DNA from: a virus
IMG/VR virus record: IMGVR_UViG_3300020158_000335
Location: 1-64,000 of that record
Length of the DNA stretch: 64,000 nt
Direction: 5' to 3' (one strand)
Position 1 is the stretch's first letter. Every line of letters begins with the position of its first letter. Positions 41,839 to 50,975 of the stretch are shown here, piece by piece. The position numbers were made by a program, and so were the translations under genes. Below the pieces are notes generated by a model. That model did not search any database. It saw nothing but the letters and a program-made list of their open reading frames with translations, and had not been told where the DNA came from.

Positions 41839-43593
41839 TTACAGAACCATAATCGGCTGGCCAACAATTCGCCGTGCGGAGCCTGTCGGGCAAAACGACC
41901 ATTCGACAAGCCATCTGTCGATTTCAGGTTGGGTCACCAGGAAGACATACGGATTCGTATCAGTTGCGGCATACGCATTGACTGAATACGGTGATGCAGT
42001 AAACATCGAACGAGGCGGAGATAACGCCCCTGATATAACCAGGTCTCCCAGGATTTTTGTCATACCGCGCGTCAAGCCATCAGCGGTAAGGCGATCCGGT
42101 TCGTGCTGGAGCTGCGAGGCCATTTCCAGAAAACGATAGTCGATATAATTGGCGATCCGGTTCACCCAGACAAAACGGCTGTAGTTTTCGAGGGAGTTCA
42201 GTGTCAGCGCATCATCAATAATCGCACCACCTGTCGGGCCAGGTACAATCGGGTTGATCCGAAGTTCAACCAGTGCATCCCGATCCACAACATCTTCCGG
42301 ATAAATAAACTCAATCGCCGTTCGGCTAAGCCTGCCTCTGATACGGCCCGCCGGAGAGTAATGGATACCAGGGGTTTCACCGGAATAATTGGCGTCCCCA
42401 TTCGCACAGGCTGCGACAACAGCGCCGCTTGCGCCCCATATCGTTTTCCCGCCGTACCATTCATCATTGGCGGCAATCGGGCAGTGGTAGGCCGCTGCAA
42501 AACGGGTGTCAAACGCTGCGCTGCTGATCCATCCGGAAATTACTGATTGATTCTGATAACAGGGGACATCAAGGAAAAACATGGTATGTCTGAGTTCTGC
42601 AATATCAATACAGTTCTGCAAAACATCCATATCATAGCATCCAGCCGCAAACATCAGATAGGCCGTAACCGCCTCGCTGCGGAACATGTCCCAGGCTGCA
42701 ATCCATTCCTGAGTCGTCGGGACACCACCGTTGCTTCCGCCTTCAAATGTCGTTTTTGTCGCAAGTTCAGCAACCGCATTAATGCTGCCAATTGCATCAG
42801 CCCAGTCGTTACTGACGTTCCAATCACAGCGGAACCGAACAGATCGCTCTTCAAGAATGGTTTCGATGAAAACGCTTCTGCCCATATCGTCTTTGTCAAG
42901 CGGATTAACGCCCACAGTCCAATATTCGAGCAGGTATTCAATACCGCGTTCATCCTTGTCGAAAAACTGAATCGTAAAGCGCTCTTTGTCAGTATTGACG
43001 GCGGTAATCTTGAACGACCGATTAAGGCAAGGATCACCATCAATCGGATAAATCGAACAAAGATATCCGGTCTCGGCCGCAATGGGCGTACCATAAGAGT
43101 GATTGCTTTTTTCGACCGGGGATTCAAACGCATCCCATTCAGTCGCCGCCGATGTCGGTTCGGTCGATGAGGACGTATGAGCGGTAACACAGATCAATTT
43201 TGCTGGGCCAGTAATGGCCACAACATCACCCACAACATACGGGGTCGTTTGCGTCCAAGCGTCTTTGTCCTGTGTAACCAATATTTCAAGTGAAGGAAAC
43301 GCTGCATCAGCGCTAACCACACGCACGGCATTGACGTAAATGCACTCTTTGGCAGCATCGTTTAAATGACGCAGCCCTTCCATCTGGGTACGATCCGCAA
43401 TGGTCTTGGAATAAGGTTTCCCGAACACAGTCTCCCAGGTTTGATAATTTACCTGGCAGACTTTGCCCACTGGGCCTTTTTGCGCCTGGATGACAGTGGC
43501 CCCGATTGACACAGGCCCGCCGCCAGTTTTCAGCGTATTATCAATCAGGCGGAGAACTGTAATCCCCGCCGCATTTGTTACGATACTTTTCAT
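41839..43593 (-). CDS. Contractile tail sheath protein
   Basis: This 584-aa protein has an N-terminus (VLRLIDNTLKTGGGPVSIGA, GPVGKVCQVNYQTWETVFGK) typical of sheath proteins. The C-terminal domain IHYSPAGRIRGRLSRTAI and the late INPIVPGPTGGAIIDDALTL, ENYSRFVWVNRIANYIDYRF carry the conserved sheath core. It defines the virion as myovirus-type. It overlaps the upstream 129-aa gene by 4 nt. Confidence 0.85.
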   Translation of the reverse strand: MKSIVTNAAGITVLRLIDNTLKTGGGPVSIGATVIQAQKGPVGKVCQVNYQTWETVFGKPYSKTIADRTQMEGLRHLNDAAKECIYVNAVRVVSADAAFPSLEILVTQDKDAWTQTTPYVVGDVVAITGPAKLICVTAHTSSSTEPTSAATEWDAFESPVEKSNHSYGTPIAAETGYLCSIYPIDGDPCLNRSFKITAVNTDKERFTIQFFDKDERGIEYLLEYWTVGVNPLDKDDMGRSVFIETILEERSVRFRCDWNVSNDWADAIGSINAVAELATKTTFEGGSNGGVPTTQEWIAAWDMFRSEAVTAYLMFAAGCYDMDVLQNCIDIAELRHTMFFLDVPCYQNQSVISGWISSAAFDTRFAAAYHCPIAANDEWYGGKTIWGASGAVVAACANGDANYSGETPGIHYSPAGRIRGRLSRTAIEFIYPEDVVDRDALVELRINPIVPGPTGGAIIDDALTLNSLENYSRFVWVNRIANYIDYRFLEMASQLQHEPDRLTADGLTRGMTKILGDLVISGALSPPRSMFTASPYSVNAYAATDTNPYVFLVTQPEIDRWLVEWSFCPTGSARRIVGQPIMVL

Positions 43594-43979
43594 ATTTTTC
43601 TGCCTCTCTTTTTGGGCTTTTGGGATTTAACTCTTGGGGCATCCGTTTTTTCAGGGCCGGCCTCGGTTATGGGTTCGGGATCAATGAATTCAACGGGATC
43701 GACTGGATCAACGGCTATGGCTTCCTCCGATGTAGAATCGGTATCCACTGTGTCAGGCGGTTCCACGGGCTTATCGGGATTTCTGATACAGACCGTTTCA
43801 TGCATCTGCATCTGAGCGGCTGGCGCTTTTTTCGCCAGGATATCCGCAAACGCCCGCACCTGAGCATCTGATGCAAAGTCAATTTCGATGGATCCGAAGG
43901 CGGGCAGTTTGATAACTCTACCCGCCTCAACAGGGATGTCTCTGGAATCACAATGATGGTTTGTAATCGTGATTTTCAT
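43590..43979 (-). CDS. Small head-tail region protein
   Basis: This 129-aa protein has a globular N-terminal half (KITITNHHCDSRDIPVEAGR, VIKLPAFGSIEIDF) followed by an acidic Pro/Asp/Glu tail and a final basic SQKPKKRGRKI. It is located between major capsid and sheath genes. It may be a capsid accessory or completion protein. No family recognised. Confidence 0.45.
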   Translation of the reverse strand: MKITITNHHCDSRDIPVEAGRVIKLPAFGSIEIDFASDAQVRAFADILAKKAPAAQMQMHETVCIRNPDKPVEPPDTVDTDSTSEEAIAVDPVDPVEFIDPEPITEAGPEKTDAPRVKSQKPKKRGRKI

Positions 43980-43989
43980 ACCGATACCC

Positions 43990-45591
43990 TTAAATCGCGT
44001 TGATGTTCAGCGTCATGAAATATTCCCGGCCATTGAATGGCTGTAGGTCGCGATACGCCAGTTCCCACAGAGTGTTTTTGTAGGTCAAATCTCTCTGGAT
44101 TGCATGGCGGAATGACATTGCGGGGATCGCATCACCCATGACATATCCGGATTCACCAATGCCCCTGCCTTTTGCATAACAGAGGCAGGTATAATCGGTT
44201 GCATTCGGGTCACAGTAGAGTTCCCAGGTATCAAACAGCGTGCCCACATAGTGAGGCTGCGGTACGGATTTATATCCGGATGCAGGGGTAAAATACGGTG
44301 CTGGCATAGACCGGAAAATGGTAGAAGACATAGAATCTGCAACAACACCGACAAGCCCGGACGTTCCGGTTCTTAGCAGTAAGGTCGAATCGACTCTCAG
44401 AAGCGCCTCAAGCAAGCCCTTCCAGTAATAATGGATGTCGCCCAGGTTATCCACGGCCGCCTTGTCCCAGGTTTCCTCACCTTTGGCAAAAAAGACCAAA
44501 TCCCGGAGAACTTTTCTGTCTTTGTCCGCTGCCAGAAGGTTTCTCATGGACGTGGTTACAAGCTGCTCAGAGTTCAAATCGAATTCCCGGCGAACTGCCC
44601 AAAGCGCCTGGAGTGTGGTATCTCCGGAGATTGCGGCTTCGTGGGGATATAAAACCCTTGAATCCATTTCGGTATTGACCAAAGGAATCAAGGTCGGTGC
44701 TTTTTCAATATCCACGTCAAATCCGATATGAACAGCAATACCGTTTGCCGGAGCAATACTGAAAGTCGGGTCAACGACGCCTGTCGCATAAACAACTGTC
44801 CCGGTAACTGTTACGGTAGAACCACCGACAACAAATGACCCGGAGAGATTGCCCAAACCGTCGTCTTTTGCTACCTGGTTATGATCGTGAAAAATCTTGA
44901 TGGATTTTTTCTTCATCGGGTGAACCGCGCCGAATTTAACGTTCGAGTCGAACTTGAACTCATCAGCCGATCCCGTATTAGTGCCGTCCCCGGTGCCTGC
45001 AAGGTGCCGCTGATCCATACTGGAATACTGGCCCTGGTAATCAAAATTAAGCTGTTGGCCCAGGGTGATGTCCCCAAAGGTGCTGCCTGCAACTCGATTG
45101 ATTTTGAAAACTTCGGACTGGTTGTAGCTCCCAGGGATGAAAGAAACGATATTTCCGCAAACGCTGTTCAGCATTACGGGTAGGATAAGGCCAATCAGCC
45201 TATCTCTCATAAGCACGCCGTCCGTGGTAGCCATATCAGCGGATTCAAAGACCATCCCACCAGGTGCGGGCGCTTTGCCAGCCATCACGTCGAACGCGTT
45301 ACAGATAGCAGCGTGAGCGCTTGCAAGCTGTTCATCGGTAGGCTGTTTGTGCCTTCGCGCCATATACCGAAGTACGGCATTTGCAGCAGTTCCCTGCACG
45401 GTTCCAGCCGTTTTTCCAGCCATTTCAAAAATACTGCCGCTGGTTTTGGCGTTCAGGTTAGCATCCCGAACGGCCTTGTCTTTGATAAGATTGCCACTTC
45501 CGGCCATGTCAATCATGGGGTCTATGAGACACTCTCTCATGTGTTCTGCGCGGGTCGTGATATCCGCAACTCTATTTTTGTACGCTTCCAT
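43990..45591 (-). CDS. Major capsid protein
   Basis: This 533-aa protein has an N-terminal pro-region of 116 residues ending GGMVFE-SADM, a candidate prohead protease site like that of T4 gp23. After it the sequence fits the HK97-type fold of large myophages (LIGLILPVMLNSVCGNIVSF, FKINRVAGSTFGDITLGQ). It is first in its operon, with the boundary motif about 100 nt upstream and the previous operon's terminator just beyond. Confidence 0.8.
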   Translation of the reverse strand: MEAYKNRVADITTRAEHMRECLIDPMIDMAGSGNLIKDKAVRDANLNAKTSGSIFEMAGKTAGTVQGTAANAVLRYMARRHKQPTDEQLASAHAAICNAFDVMAGKAPAPGGMVFESADMATTDGVLMRDRLIGLILPVMLNSVCGNIVSFIPGSYNQSEVFKINRVAGSTFGDITLGQQLNFDYQGQYSSMDQRHLAGTGDGTNTGSADEFKFDSNVKFGAVHPMKKKSIKIFHDHNQVAKDDGLGNLSGSFVVGGSTVTVTGTVVYATGVVDPTFSIAPANGIAVHIGFDVDIEKAPTLIPLVNTEMDSRVLYPHEAAISGDTTLQALWAVRREFDLNSEQLVTTSMRNLLAADKDRKVLRDLVFFAKGEETWDKAAVDNLGDIHYYWKGLLEALLRVDSTLLLRTGTSGLVGVVADSMSSTIFRSMPAPYFTPASGYKSVPQPHYVGTLFDTWELYCDPNATDYTCLCYAKGRGIGESGYVMGDAIPAMSFRHAIQRDLTYKNTLWELAYRDLQPFNGREYFMTLNINAI

Positions 45592-45689
45592 AGGTGCTTA
45601 TCCTTCTATTTTGGGTTGATATTTTTGTGCATTCAGTTTGAATGATTGCTTATTTACGTGTTTTTAGAAGGATGTAAAGACAACCGTAG

Positions 45690-45707
45690 GCAGATACGGC
45701 TATGTAG
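45690..45707 (-). promoter_or_regulatory. 18-bp operon-boundary motif, copy 3
   Basis: GCAGATACGGCTATGTAG on the plus strand, 99 nt upstream of the major capsid start. It differs from copy 1 at two positions. It is likely the control point for the capsid-to-tail operon. Confidence 0.55.
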
Positions 45708-45777
45708 ATTTAAAGTTGTTTTTTTGTTTGCAGGGGGCGGTTTTAGGGTCAAAAATGGGGGAGGGATAAAACAAAAA

Positions 45778-45806
45778 CGGCCCGCTGATTGAAAACCAGC
45801 AGGCCG
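45778..45806 (-). terminator. Rho-independent terminator after the adhesin operon
   Basis: On the minus strand CGGCCTGCTG pairs with CAGCGGGCCG (one G-T pair), and T-rich sequence follows (TTTTTGTTTTA). It ends the operon from 55443 to 45834. Confidence 0.85.
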
Positions 45807-45833
45807 GGGGTTATGGATGGGGGTGTCGGGGTG

Positions 45834-48347
45834 TTATTCGTTGGATAAAGCCGGATCGTCTCTACAAAATGGCCGATACACAAGTTTTTTCGTGTCGTTC
45901 GGGTCAACTTCGACTGGGATGTTCAGGTCATCTTCGTCTGGAGTGGTTAGCACATGGCTCCGATCATACACAGCCTCTCTATATTGATTTTGGTTGCATT
46001 TTGGTTCTTGTAGCCCGACGGGATACCAATAATATTTTTCAATGTCGTATGGGTCTTCAGGGTCGTAAGTGTAAACATATACAATTCCATAAACACAAAT
46101 CATATCGCCAATTTCCGGGTTGTCCGGCTTTATGGCTTTATAAGGCGATTCACCTGGCCTGTTTACCATACGGAAGTCTGCTGCCTTTTTTAGCATAAAT
46201 TTAGATATCAGATGATCATTATCTGGGTAATAGTCTTTTATATCGGTGTCATCAGAAAATCCACTTGAATAAGTGCTGCTATCAAACCCAGGCGGGAAAG
46301 CCATACCTGTGAGACTGGAAACCCCCTTATCTACCTGGTTGTACATAGATATTGCGGTTTTGCAAAAACTCATTTCTTGCACCATTGTGGCGCTCATTGC
46401 TGTGAGTTTGTCAATCTGGCTTTGAATACCATAGGACCCGAAACTACCAGCGACCTTGTTCTTTAGGAAATATTCAATCGTCTTCGCGTATTTGTTTCCA
46501 GAAATCAACGCACAGCCCGCACTTGACAATGTTGAGGCAATTGCTTCCAATTGAGATTTCATTTGATCAACATTTCTTTTTGCCTGACTGATAGAGCTTA
46601 ACTTCGACGCGATATCGTTTACCATTCCCTCCGCCTTTGATACCGGTTTGGCCTGTATTACAGAAACGGTTTTAATGTCACTGCCAGCCTCCACCTTAAC
46701 CTGTGCCGTTCTCTCCGCACCGGTGTTCGCCGTGGCATAAACTCGGGTGCATCCATCATTGGTGCCGCTGGCTTCTTCTTCGAAAATGAATGACAACCAA
46801 GTGCATGGTAGCACAATGGTAGCAGTCCATGGCATATCCCCATCACCGATCTTGGAAATGTTAAACTGGGCTGTACCACCATCTCCTGATACAGATATGC
46901 TGGATGGCGACACAGATAATTTGGGGGGAAGGGGCGACGAAGCACTCGCCTGTATCACAGACACAGTTTTAATATCGCCGCCAGCATCTACCTTAACCTG
47001 TGCCGTCCTCTCTGCGCCTGTATTCGATGTAAAGCTACAAGTGACGGTTGCTGCATCAGTTCCACTGTCCCGTGAGTTGATTGAAAGCCAACTGCTGGCA
47101 GGGGTCACTGCGACAGTCCATGCCATATTGCCTGTTCCAGTATTGGTAATATCGAAGGTGGTCGTGCCTGCAATCTTTGATACAGCCAGAATTGTTGGCG
47201 TTACATCCAATTTGGGTAATGACCCATCTGCTTGTACCACATCAACCCAGTCACCATTCCAGGTTGTGGGGACGGACGCAGTAACTTGAACCATCGCCCT
47301 TCGTATGCCACCGTCATTGGCAGTAAAACTGCAAACGATGTCACCGGCATCCGTGCCATTTGCACCCGATATAATTGAAAGCCAATCTGGGCTACCCAAA
47401 GTCACCAGTACGCGAGCTTCCCAAGGCATGGTCCCGGCACCGATGTTTGAGACTTTGATTGTAGCTGTCCCGGCACCTTTAGTGACAGATGTATCATGTG
47501 GTTCTATAATTAATTCCGGCTGTGTCGGTGTTTGTGATTCCTGTTCCACGAGTAATTCCACCGGGCTGCCAGCAGCGCCGATAGCAGTCACGAAAATCTT
47601 ATTGACTGTTGGCGATAAGCTTGTGATCGGAGTTTTTGTGGCTCTGCAAGTGATAGTCCCGGTGTTGCTTCCACTGGTGCCAGACGTGATTGAAAACCAA
47701 CTGACGCAAACGGCACGGGCTGTCCAAGGCATGACACCAGCCCCTGTGTTGGAAACATCGAATGTTACTATGCCACCTTCTTTTGGGATAGTCCGGCTGG
47801 TCGGTGTTACGGACAAACTGGGCGGTCCATCACGGTATTCCAGCACACTCTCAACATCTATATCCCAATTTATTGTATCATACCACTTATTGTAAGTCGC
47901 TGCGTCCATCCCAATCTGCAATTTATTATAGTAAACAGAAGAATACTTTCCGCCTGTTACATATACATAAAGCCATCCAGCCTGGTACACAGAGACGTAA
48001 GTACCTCCTTGCAATACCTGATTTATAATCGTTAATTTTCCTTCATTATTTTCGGATATGAGTTGGTCTGAAGCCAGAAGTTGGTCTAACGTCCTGGACT
48101 GCGGAGCAAAATAATCCTGCGGAATACTGAATGTGGTCGGGAGAATTCTCTGCCTGGCGATTGCCGTCTGACCGCCATACTCATAAATTGCCAGATATAT
48201 GTAATTGGTCCCGGGCGGAATGAAAACTCGAAATTTTGATTGATATCCGGCAACTGTGACTTCCGGCATCTGGCAATACCCTGTTGTATCACCCACCGCT
48301 CTGCCATAATCACCATTAAGCGATAAATATAGTGTTGGGTTTCCCAT
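45834..48347 (-). CDS. Large fibre or adhesin with BACON-like Ig repeats
   Basis: This 837-aa protein has a beta-rich N-terminal domain (about 1-170). Four repeats of a BACON-like module follow, for example LSVTPTSRTIPKEGGIVTFD then MPWTARAVCVSWFSI and VELLVEQESQ. A helical segment follows (SQAKRNVDQMKSQLEAIAST), then a C-terminal domain. BACON-like modules bind carbohydrate or mucin in other systems, so host-surface binding is plausible. It ends the spike/hub operon just before the terminator. Confidence 0.65.
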   Translation of the reverse strand: MGNPTLYLSLNGDYGRAVGDTTGYCQMPEVTVAGYQSKFRVFIPPGTNYIYLAIYEYGGQTAIARQRILPTTFSIPQDYFAPQSRTLDQLLASDQLISENNEGKLTIINQVLQGGTYVSVYQAGWLYVYVTGGKYSSVYYNKLQIGMDAATYNKWYDTINWDIDVESVLEYRDGPPSLSVTPTSRTIPKEGGIVTFDVSNTGAGVMPWTARAVCVSWFSITSGTSGSNTGTITCRATKTPITSLSPTVNKIFVTAIGAAGSPVELLVEQESQTPTQPELIIEPHDTSVTKGAGTATIKVSNIGAGTMPWEARVLVTLGSPDWLSIISGANGTDAGDIVCSFTANDGGIRRAMVQVTASVPTTWNGDWVDVVQADGSLPKLDVTPTILAVSKIAGTTTFDITNTGTGNMAWTVAVTPASSWLSINSRDSGTDAATVTCSFTSNTGAERTAQVKVDAGGDIKTVSVIQASASSPLPPKLSVSPSSISVSGDGGTAQFNISKIGDGDMPWTATIVLPCTWLSFIFEEEASGTNDGCTRVYATANTGAERTAQVKVEAGSDIKTVSVIQAKPVSKAEGMVNDIASKLSSISQAKRNVDQMKSQLEAIASTLSSAGCALISGNKYAKTIEYFLKNKVAGSFGSYGIQSQIDKLTAMSATMVQEMSFCKTAISMYNQVDKGVSSLTGMAFPPGFDSSTYSSGFSDDTDIKDYYPDNDHLISKFMLKKAADFRMVNRPGESPYKAIKPDNPEIGDMICVYGIVYVYTYDPEDPYDIEKYYWYPVGLQEPKCNQNQYREAVYDRSHVLTTPDEDDLNIPVEVDPNDTKKLVYRPFCRDDPALSNE

Positions 48348-48869
48348 TTATTCTTCTTCCTTCACGTCATAAATCAGTTTGATTCCAAGTTCATCGTACA
48401 ATGTCAGCATCGCCATTTCAACATTCTGGCGTAATTCCTGTGTCTGATCCCTGAAACCATCGTCAACAAGGTGATCGTGATCGTTGATCTTTCTGAAATG
48501 GATTTCTTTATACGCCGTTTTGACGTACTCAATAGACATCTCACGCATAGAATAGGCGAGGCCATACATTCCGGCAGCGGCAGTGTAAGCGATTGTGTCG
48601 ATTATAGTCCTGTCACTTACTACCCATCCGTACCTGCGGCTGGCGTTTAATTCAGCGACCATTTGTGAGTTGAAAATCCATAACTGAGCCTCAAAACTCG
48701 GTATAGTATTCTCCTTGCTCACAATCGGGTATGGACACAGCCGGGCTGTCTCAAGGATGATGCCTACCTCGTTTTTCTGACTGAGCTTTAATTGATGTGC
48801 CATGAGATAGACAGCAGTTGTTTTTCCAACCCCATGACTGCCAGAGAATGCGATGATATTTGGTTCCAT
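48348..48869 (-). CDS. P-loop NTPase, kinase-like
   Basis: This 173-aa protein has a clear Walker A (AFSGSHGVGKTTAVYLMAHQ) and a DRTIIDTIAY segment fitting a nucleoside/nucleotide kinase or NadR-like ATPase fold. There is no transmembrane or virion signal. Located between adhesin and spike-related genes, it is metabolic cargo within a structural operon. Substrate unknown. Confidence 0.7.
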   Translation of the reverse strand: MEPNIIAFSGSHGVGKTTAVYLMAHQLKLSQKNEVGIILETARLCPYPIVSKENTIPSFEAQLWIFNSQMVAELNASRRYGWVVSDRTIIDTIAYTAAAGMYGLAYSMREMSIEYVKTAYKEIHFRKINDHDHLVDDGFRDQTQELRQNVEMAMLTLYDELGIKLIYDVKEEE

Positions 48870-48871
48870 TA

Positions 48872-49084
48872 TTATTGAATAACCTCCGAATCGGTTTCTC
48901 CCGAAAATGTTCCAGGCGTTTGGTTCTCTGTAATCATCAGAATATCATCAATTTTAATCTGAAATGTACACCAGTCCTGGGTATCATACCATTGCCATAT
49001 TATGGTCTCCCGTCTCAGTCTGCCCACAAACTGAAAGGTGCCATGTTTGGTATAAATCTTGAAATTTTTCATGTTTTCTGTCAT
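48872..49084 (-). CDS. Small hypothetical protein
   Basis: 70 aa from MTENMKNFKIYTKHG, chosen because it starts just after the PAAR gene stop. The upstream in-frame Met residues lie inside that gene. Beta-rich (TFQFVGRLRRETIIWQWYDT). Function unknown. Confidence 0.45.
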   Translation of the reverse strand: MTENMKNFKIYTKHGTFQFVGRLRRETIIWQWYDTQDWCTFQIKIDDILMITENQTPGTFSGETDSEVIQ

Positions 49085-49085
49085 T

Positions 49086-49379
49086 TTACCCCGCAGTAAC
49101 GTCTGGACTTCCATTTTTGAGGACGCCCATGTAATCGCCGGTGAAGATATCACCAGCCCTTGCAACTGATTTGCCGTTCACTATCATTGTGGCGCTTGAC
49201 TTTATTTTCCCGGTATGCCCGCAGCCGTCCGCTTTAACAATATCGGTATCTCTTGCAGCGCCTTTGCCGTTGATAATGACATTCTCTGATGCCGAGTCGA
49301 TTTTTCCGGCGACCTGTTTTCTGCAAACGGTGCATATCCCATCCGTAACATCGCCTTTTCTGCATATTGCAGCACTCAT
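49086..49379 (-). CDS. PAAR-like spike tip protein
   Basis: 97 aa from MSAAICRKGDVTDG. The repeated short strands VIINGKGAARDTDIVK and MIVNGKSVARAGDI, with Cys/His zinc-ligand candidates (CTVC, GCGH), match PAAR-repeat proteins. These cap and sharpen the central spike of contractile tails. The start overlaps the upstream stop (TAATG at 49379). It lies downstream of the spike gene, as expected. Confidence 0.8.
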   Translation of the reverse strand: MSAAICRKGDVTDGICTVCRKQVAGKIDSASENVIINGKGAARDTDIVKADGCGHTGKIKSSATMIVNGKSVARAGDIFTGDYMGVLKNGSPDVTAG

Positions 49380-50173
49380 TATGAAAAATCCAAATCTGAT
49401 GTACCGTCCCAAGTCATTATTTTATCAGCGATTGCATTGCCTTGGGCAACTGTGCCAGCGATAGCCGTCTGCACCTCGGATGATTGGGCTGTCCATAGTG
49501 GCATGACATCCTGGTCAATGGTCATGTTCATGCCGGTCATCATCCCCTCAATCTTGTCCGAATAACCGCCAATAGCACCGCAGCCCAATTCCAGGCAATC
49601 CGCAAGATCGTTCATCAGATCAATTCCATCCAGTATCCCCGATGATTTCAACATCTTCTTATATCCCATTTCCGCACCGGCAATCAGACCGCCTATGCCC
49701 ATTTTGGCCATACCCTGATCCAAAAAAGCCATAGCATTTGCCCGTACCTGGCCGATAACCAGGGCTTTCAGTCTGCCAGTTATTTTGGATACATCTGTCA
49801 CCCCGGACATTGACGCCAAGTCGATCCCGATTGCCGCCTCTATCAATGGGTTGCTTAGGATTGACTTTATACAGGTGGGCAGAGTAAGGCCACCAGACCC
49901 AATTGAGTCAAGGCTGTCTTGGATATTTTCCATCCAGCCTTCCAAATCGCCGAATGTATCGGCTATCCCTGAAAGCCCCAAGCTGGCGATCATCTCGGTC
50001 TTAAGGTCATCAAACACAGTTTCCGCAATCCCGAATGCGTCGGCTTTGGCATTTTTAATCATCCCGTTTAAGGTTGCCATCATCTTCTGCGGGGCTTTTG
50101 CAAGGGCGGTCACTTCACCTGCTATCTTGTCAAACTCCCCGACAAGCATCTGGCAATTGGTTGATATTGACAT
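49379..50173 (-). CDS. Baseplate or spike-associated helical protein
   Basis: This 264-aa protein is mainly helical and low in charge, with repeated Gly/Met/Ala stretches (MGIGGLIAGAEMGYKKMLKS, GCGAIGGYSDKIEGMMTGMN). It sits between the spike and PAAR genes with overlaps on both sides. It may be carried by or assist the spike. No family recognised. Confidence 0.45.
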   Translation of the reverse strand: MSISTNCQMLVGEFDKIAGEVTALAKAPQKMMATLNGMIKNAKADAFGIAETVFDDLKTEMIASLGLSGIADTFGDLEGWMENIQDSLDSIGSGGLTLPTCIKSILSNPLIEAAIGIDLASMSGVTDVSKITGRLKALVIGQVRANAMAFLDQGMAKMGIGGLIAGAEMGYKKMLKSSGILDGIDLMNDLADCLELGCGAIGGYSDKIEGMMTGMNMTIDQDVMPLWTAQSSEVQTAIAGTVAQGNAIADKIMTWDGTSDLDFS

Positions 50174-50174
50174 A

Positions 50175-50975
50175 TCAATTAATCTCCACTTTGGGCGCCT
50201 TAATAACTACCGTTGAATCTGATGTTATGAAGACTTTCTTCACGCCAGAAATGCTATGCTGCCCTTTGGTATTTTCCGCCACATTGCCCATAACGTTCTG
50301 GAGTTTATCACCCAAAGCCGTGATAGACATGTCACCGTGGATAGCGTTTTCCTGATTCATTTTTGTGGATAAAAACAGCGAATTCTCGGCATGGATAATG
50401 ATGTCACCTGTTTTGGTTATTTCGATATTGGACCCGGATACACCTTTGTTATCGGCATCGTTTGTGTTGGTGATCCGGACGGTGCCATCAGATAATATCT
50501 CGACAACAACGCCGTTTTGCTTGAACACACAAGGCGGTTTTTTTAGATCGCCCCTGCCCCCTGACAGGCTTTCGTCTGGTGTGAGTGGATCGTTAAGTCC
50601 TGTCCTATATGGAGTGCTTCTGCCATCTGAGGCGGGCCATGATTCATTCGGCATTAATGGCTTACTTTCCGGGCAGTAATGAACACTCCCGGTAATTCTC
50701 GGACGCCGGGTGTCAGAATTGAACGGGAAGTCAACCCAAACGATATCACCCGATTTGACCGGGATAAAAAACCCGTCCGAAACCCTCGACCCAGCAGGCA
50801 GCCGGTACGTGGCCCACGGCAAGTCTGCCGCTGGGACATCGCCGGTGAAAAGTTCCTGCACCCGCACCTGTACCCGCATTAATTCATCATGTATGCCGGT
50901 TTCCACTGTTCCCATATACTCCCCCGAATATTGGCGCTTCGGGGTTTGTGGCATTGGAATATATTCGTCACTCAT
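50175..50975 (-). CDS. Baseplate central spike protein (gp5/gpV-like)
   Basis: This 266-aa protein has an N-terminal OB-fold (VETGIHDELMRVQVRVQELF, DGFFIPVKSGDIVWVDFPFN), then a Gly/Pro linker. Beta-helix-like strands follow (VVVEILSDGTVRITNTND, GSNIEITKTGDIIIHAENS). This is the usual plan of the membrane-piercing spike. The start overlaps the hub gene stop. Confidence 0.75.
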   Translation of the reverse strand: MSDEYIPMPQTPKRQYSGEYMGTVETGIHDELMRVQVRVQELFTGDVPAADLPWATYRLPAGSRVSDGFFIPVKSGDIVWVDFPFNSDTRRPRITGSVHYCPESKPLMPNESWPASDGRSTPYRTGLNDPLTPDESLSGGRGDLKKPPCVFKQNGVVVEILSDGTVRITNTNDADNKGVSGSNIEITKTGDIIIHAENSLFLSTKMNQENAIHGDMSITALGDKLQNVMGNVAENTKGQHSISGVKKVFITSDSTVVIKAPKVEIN

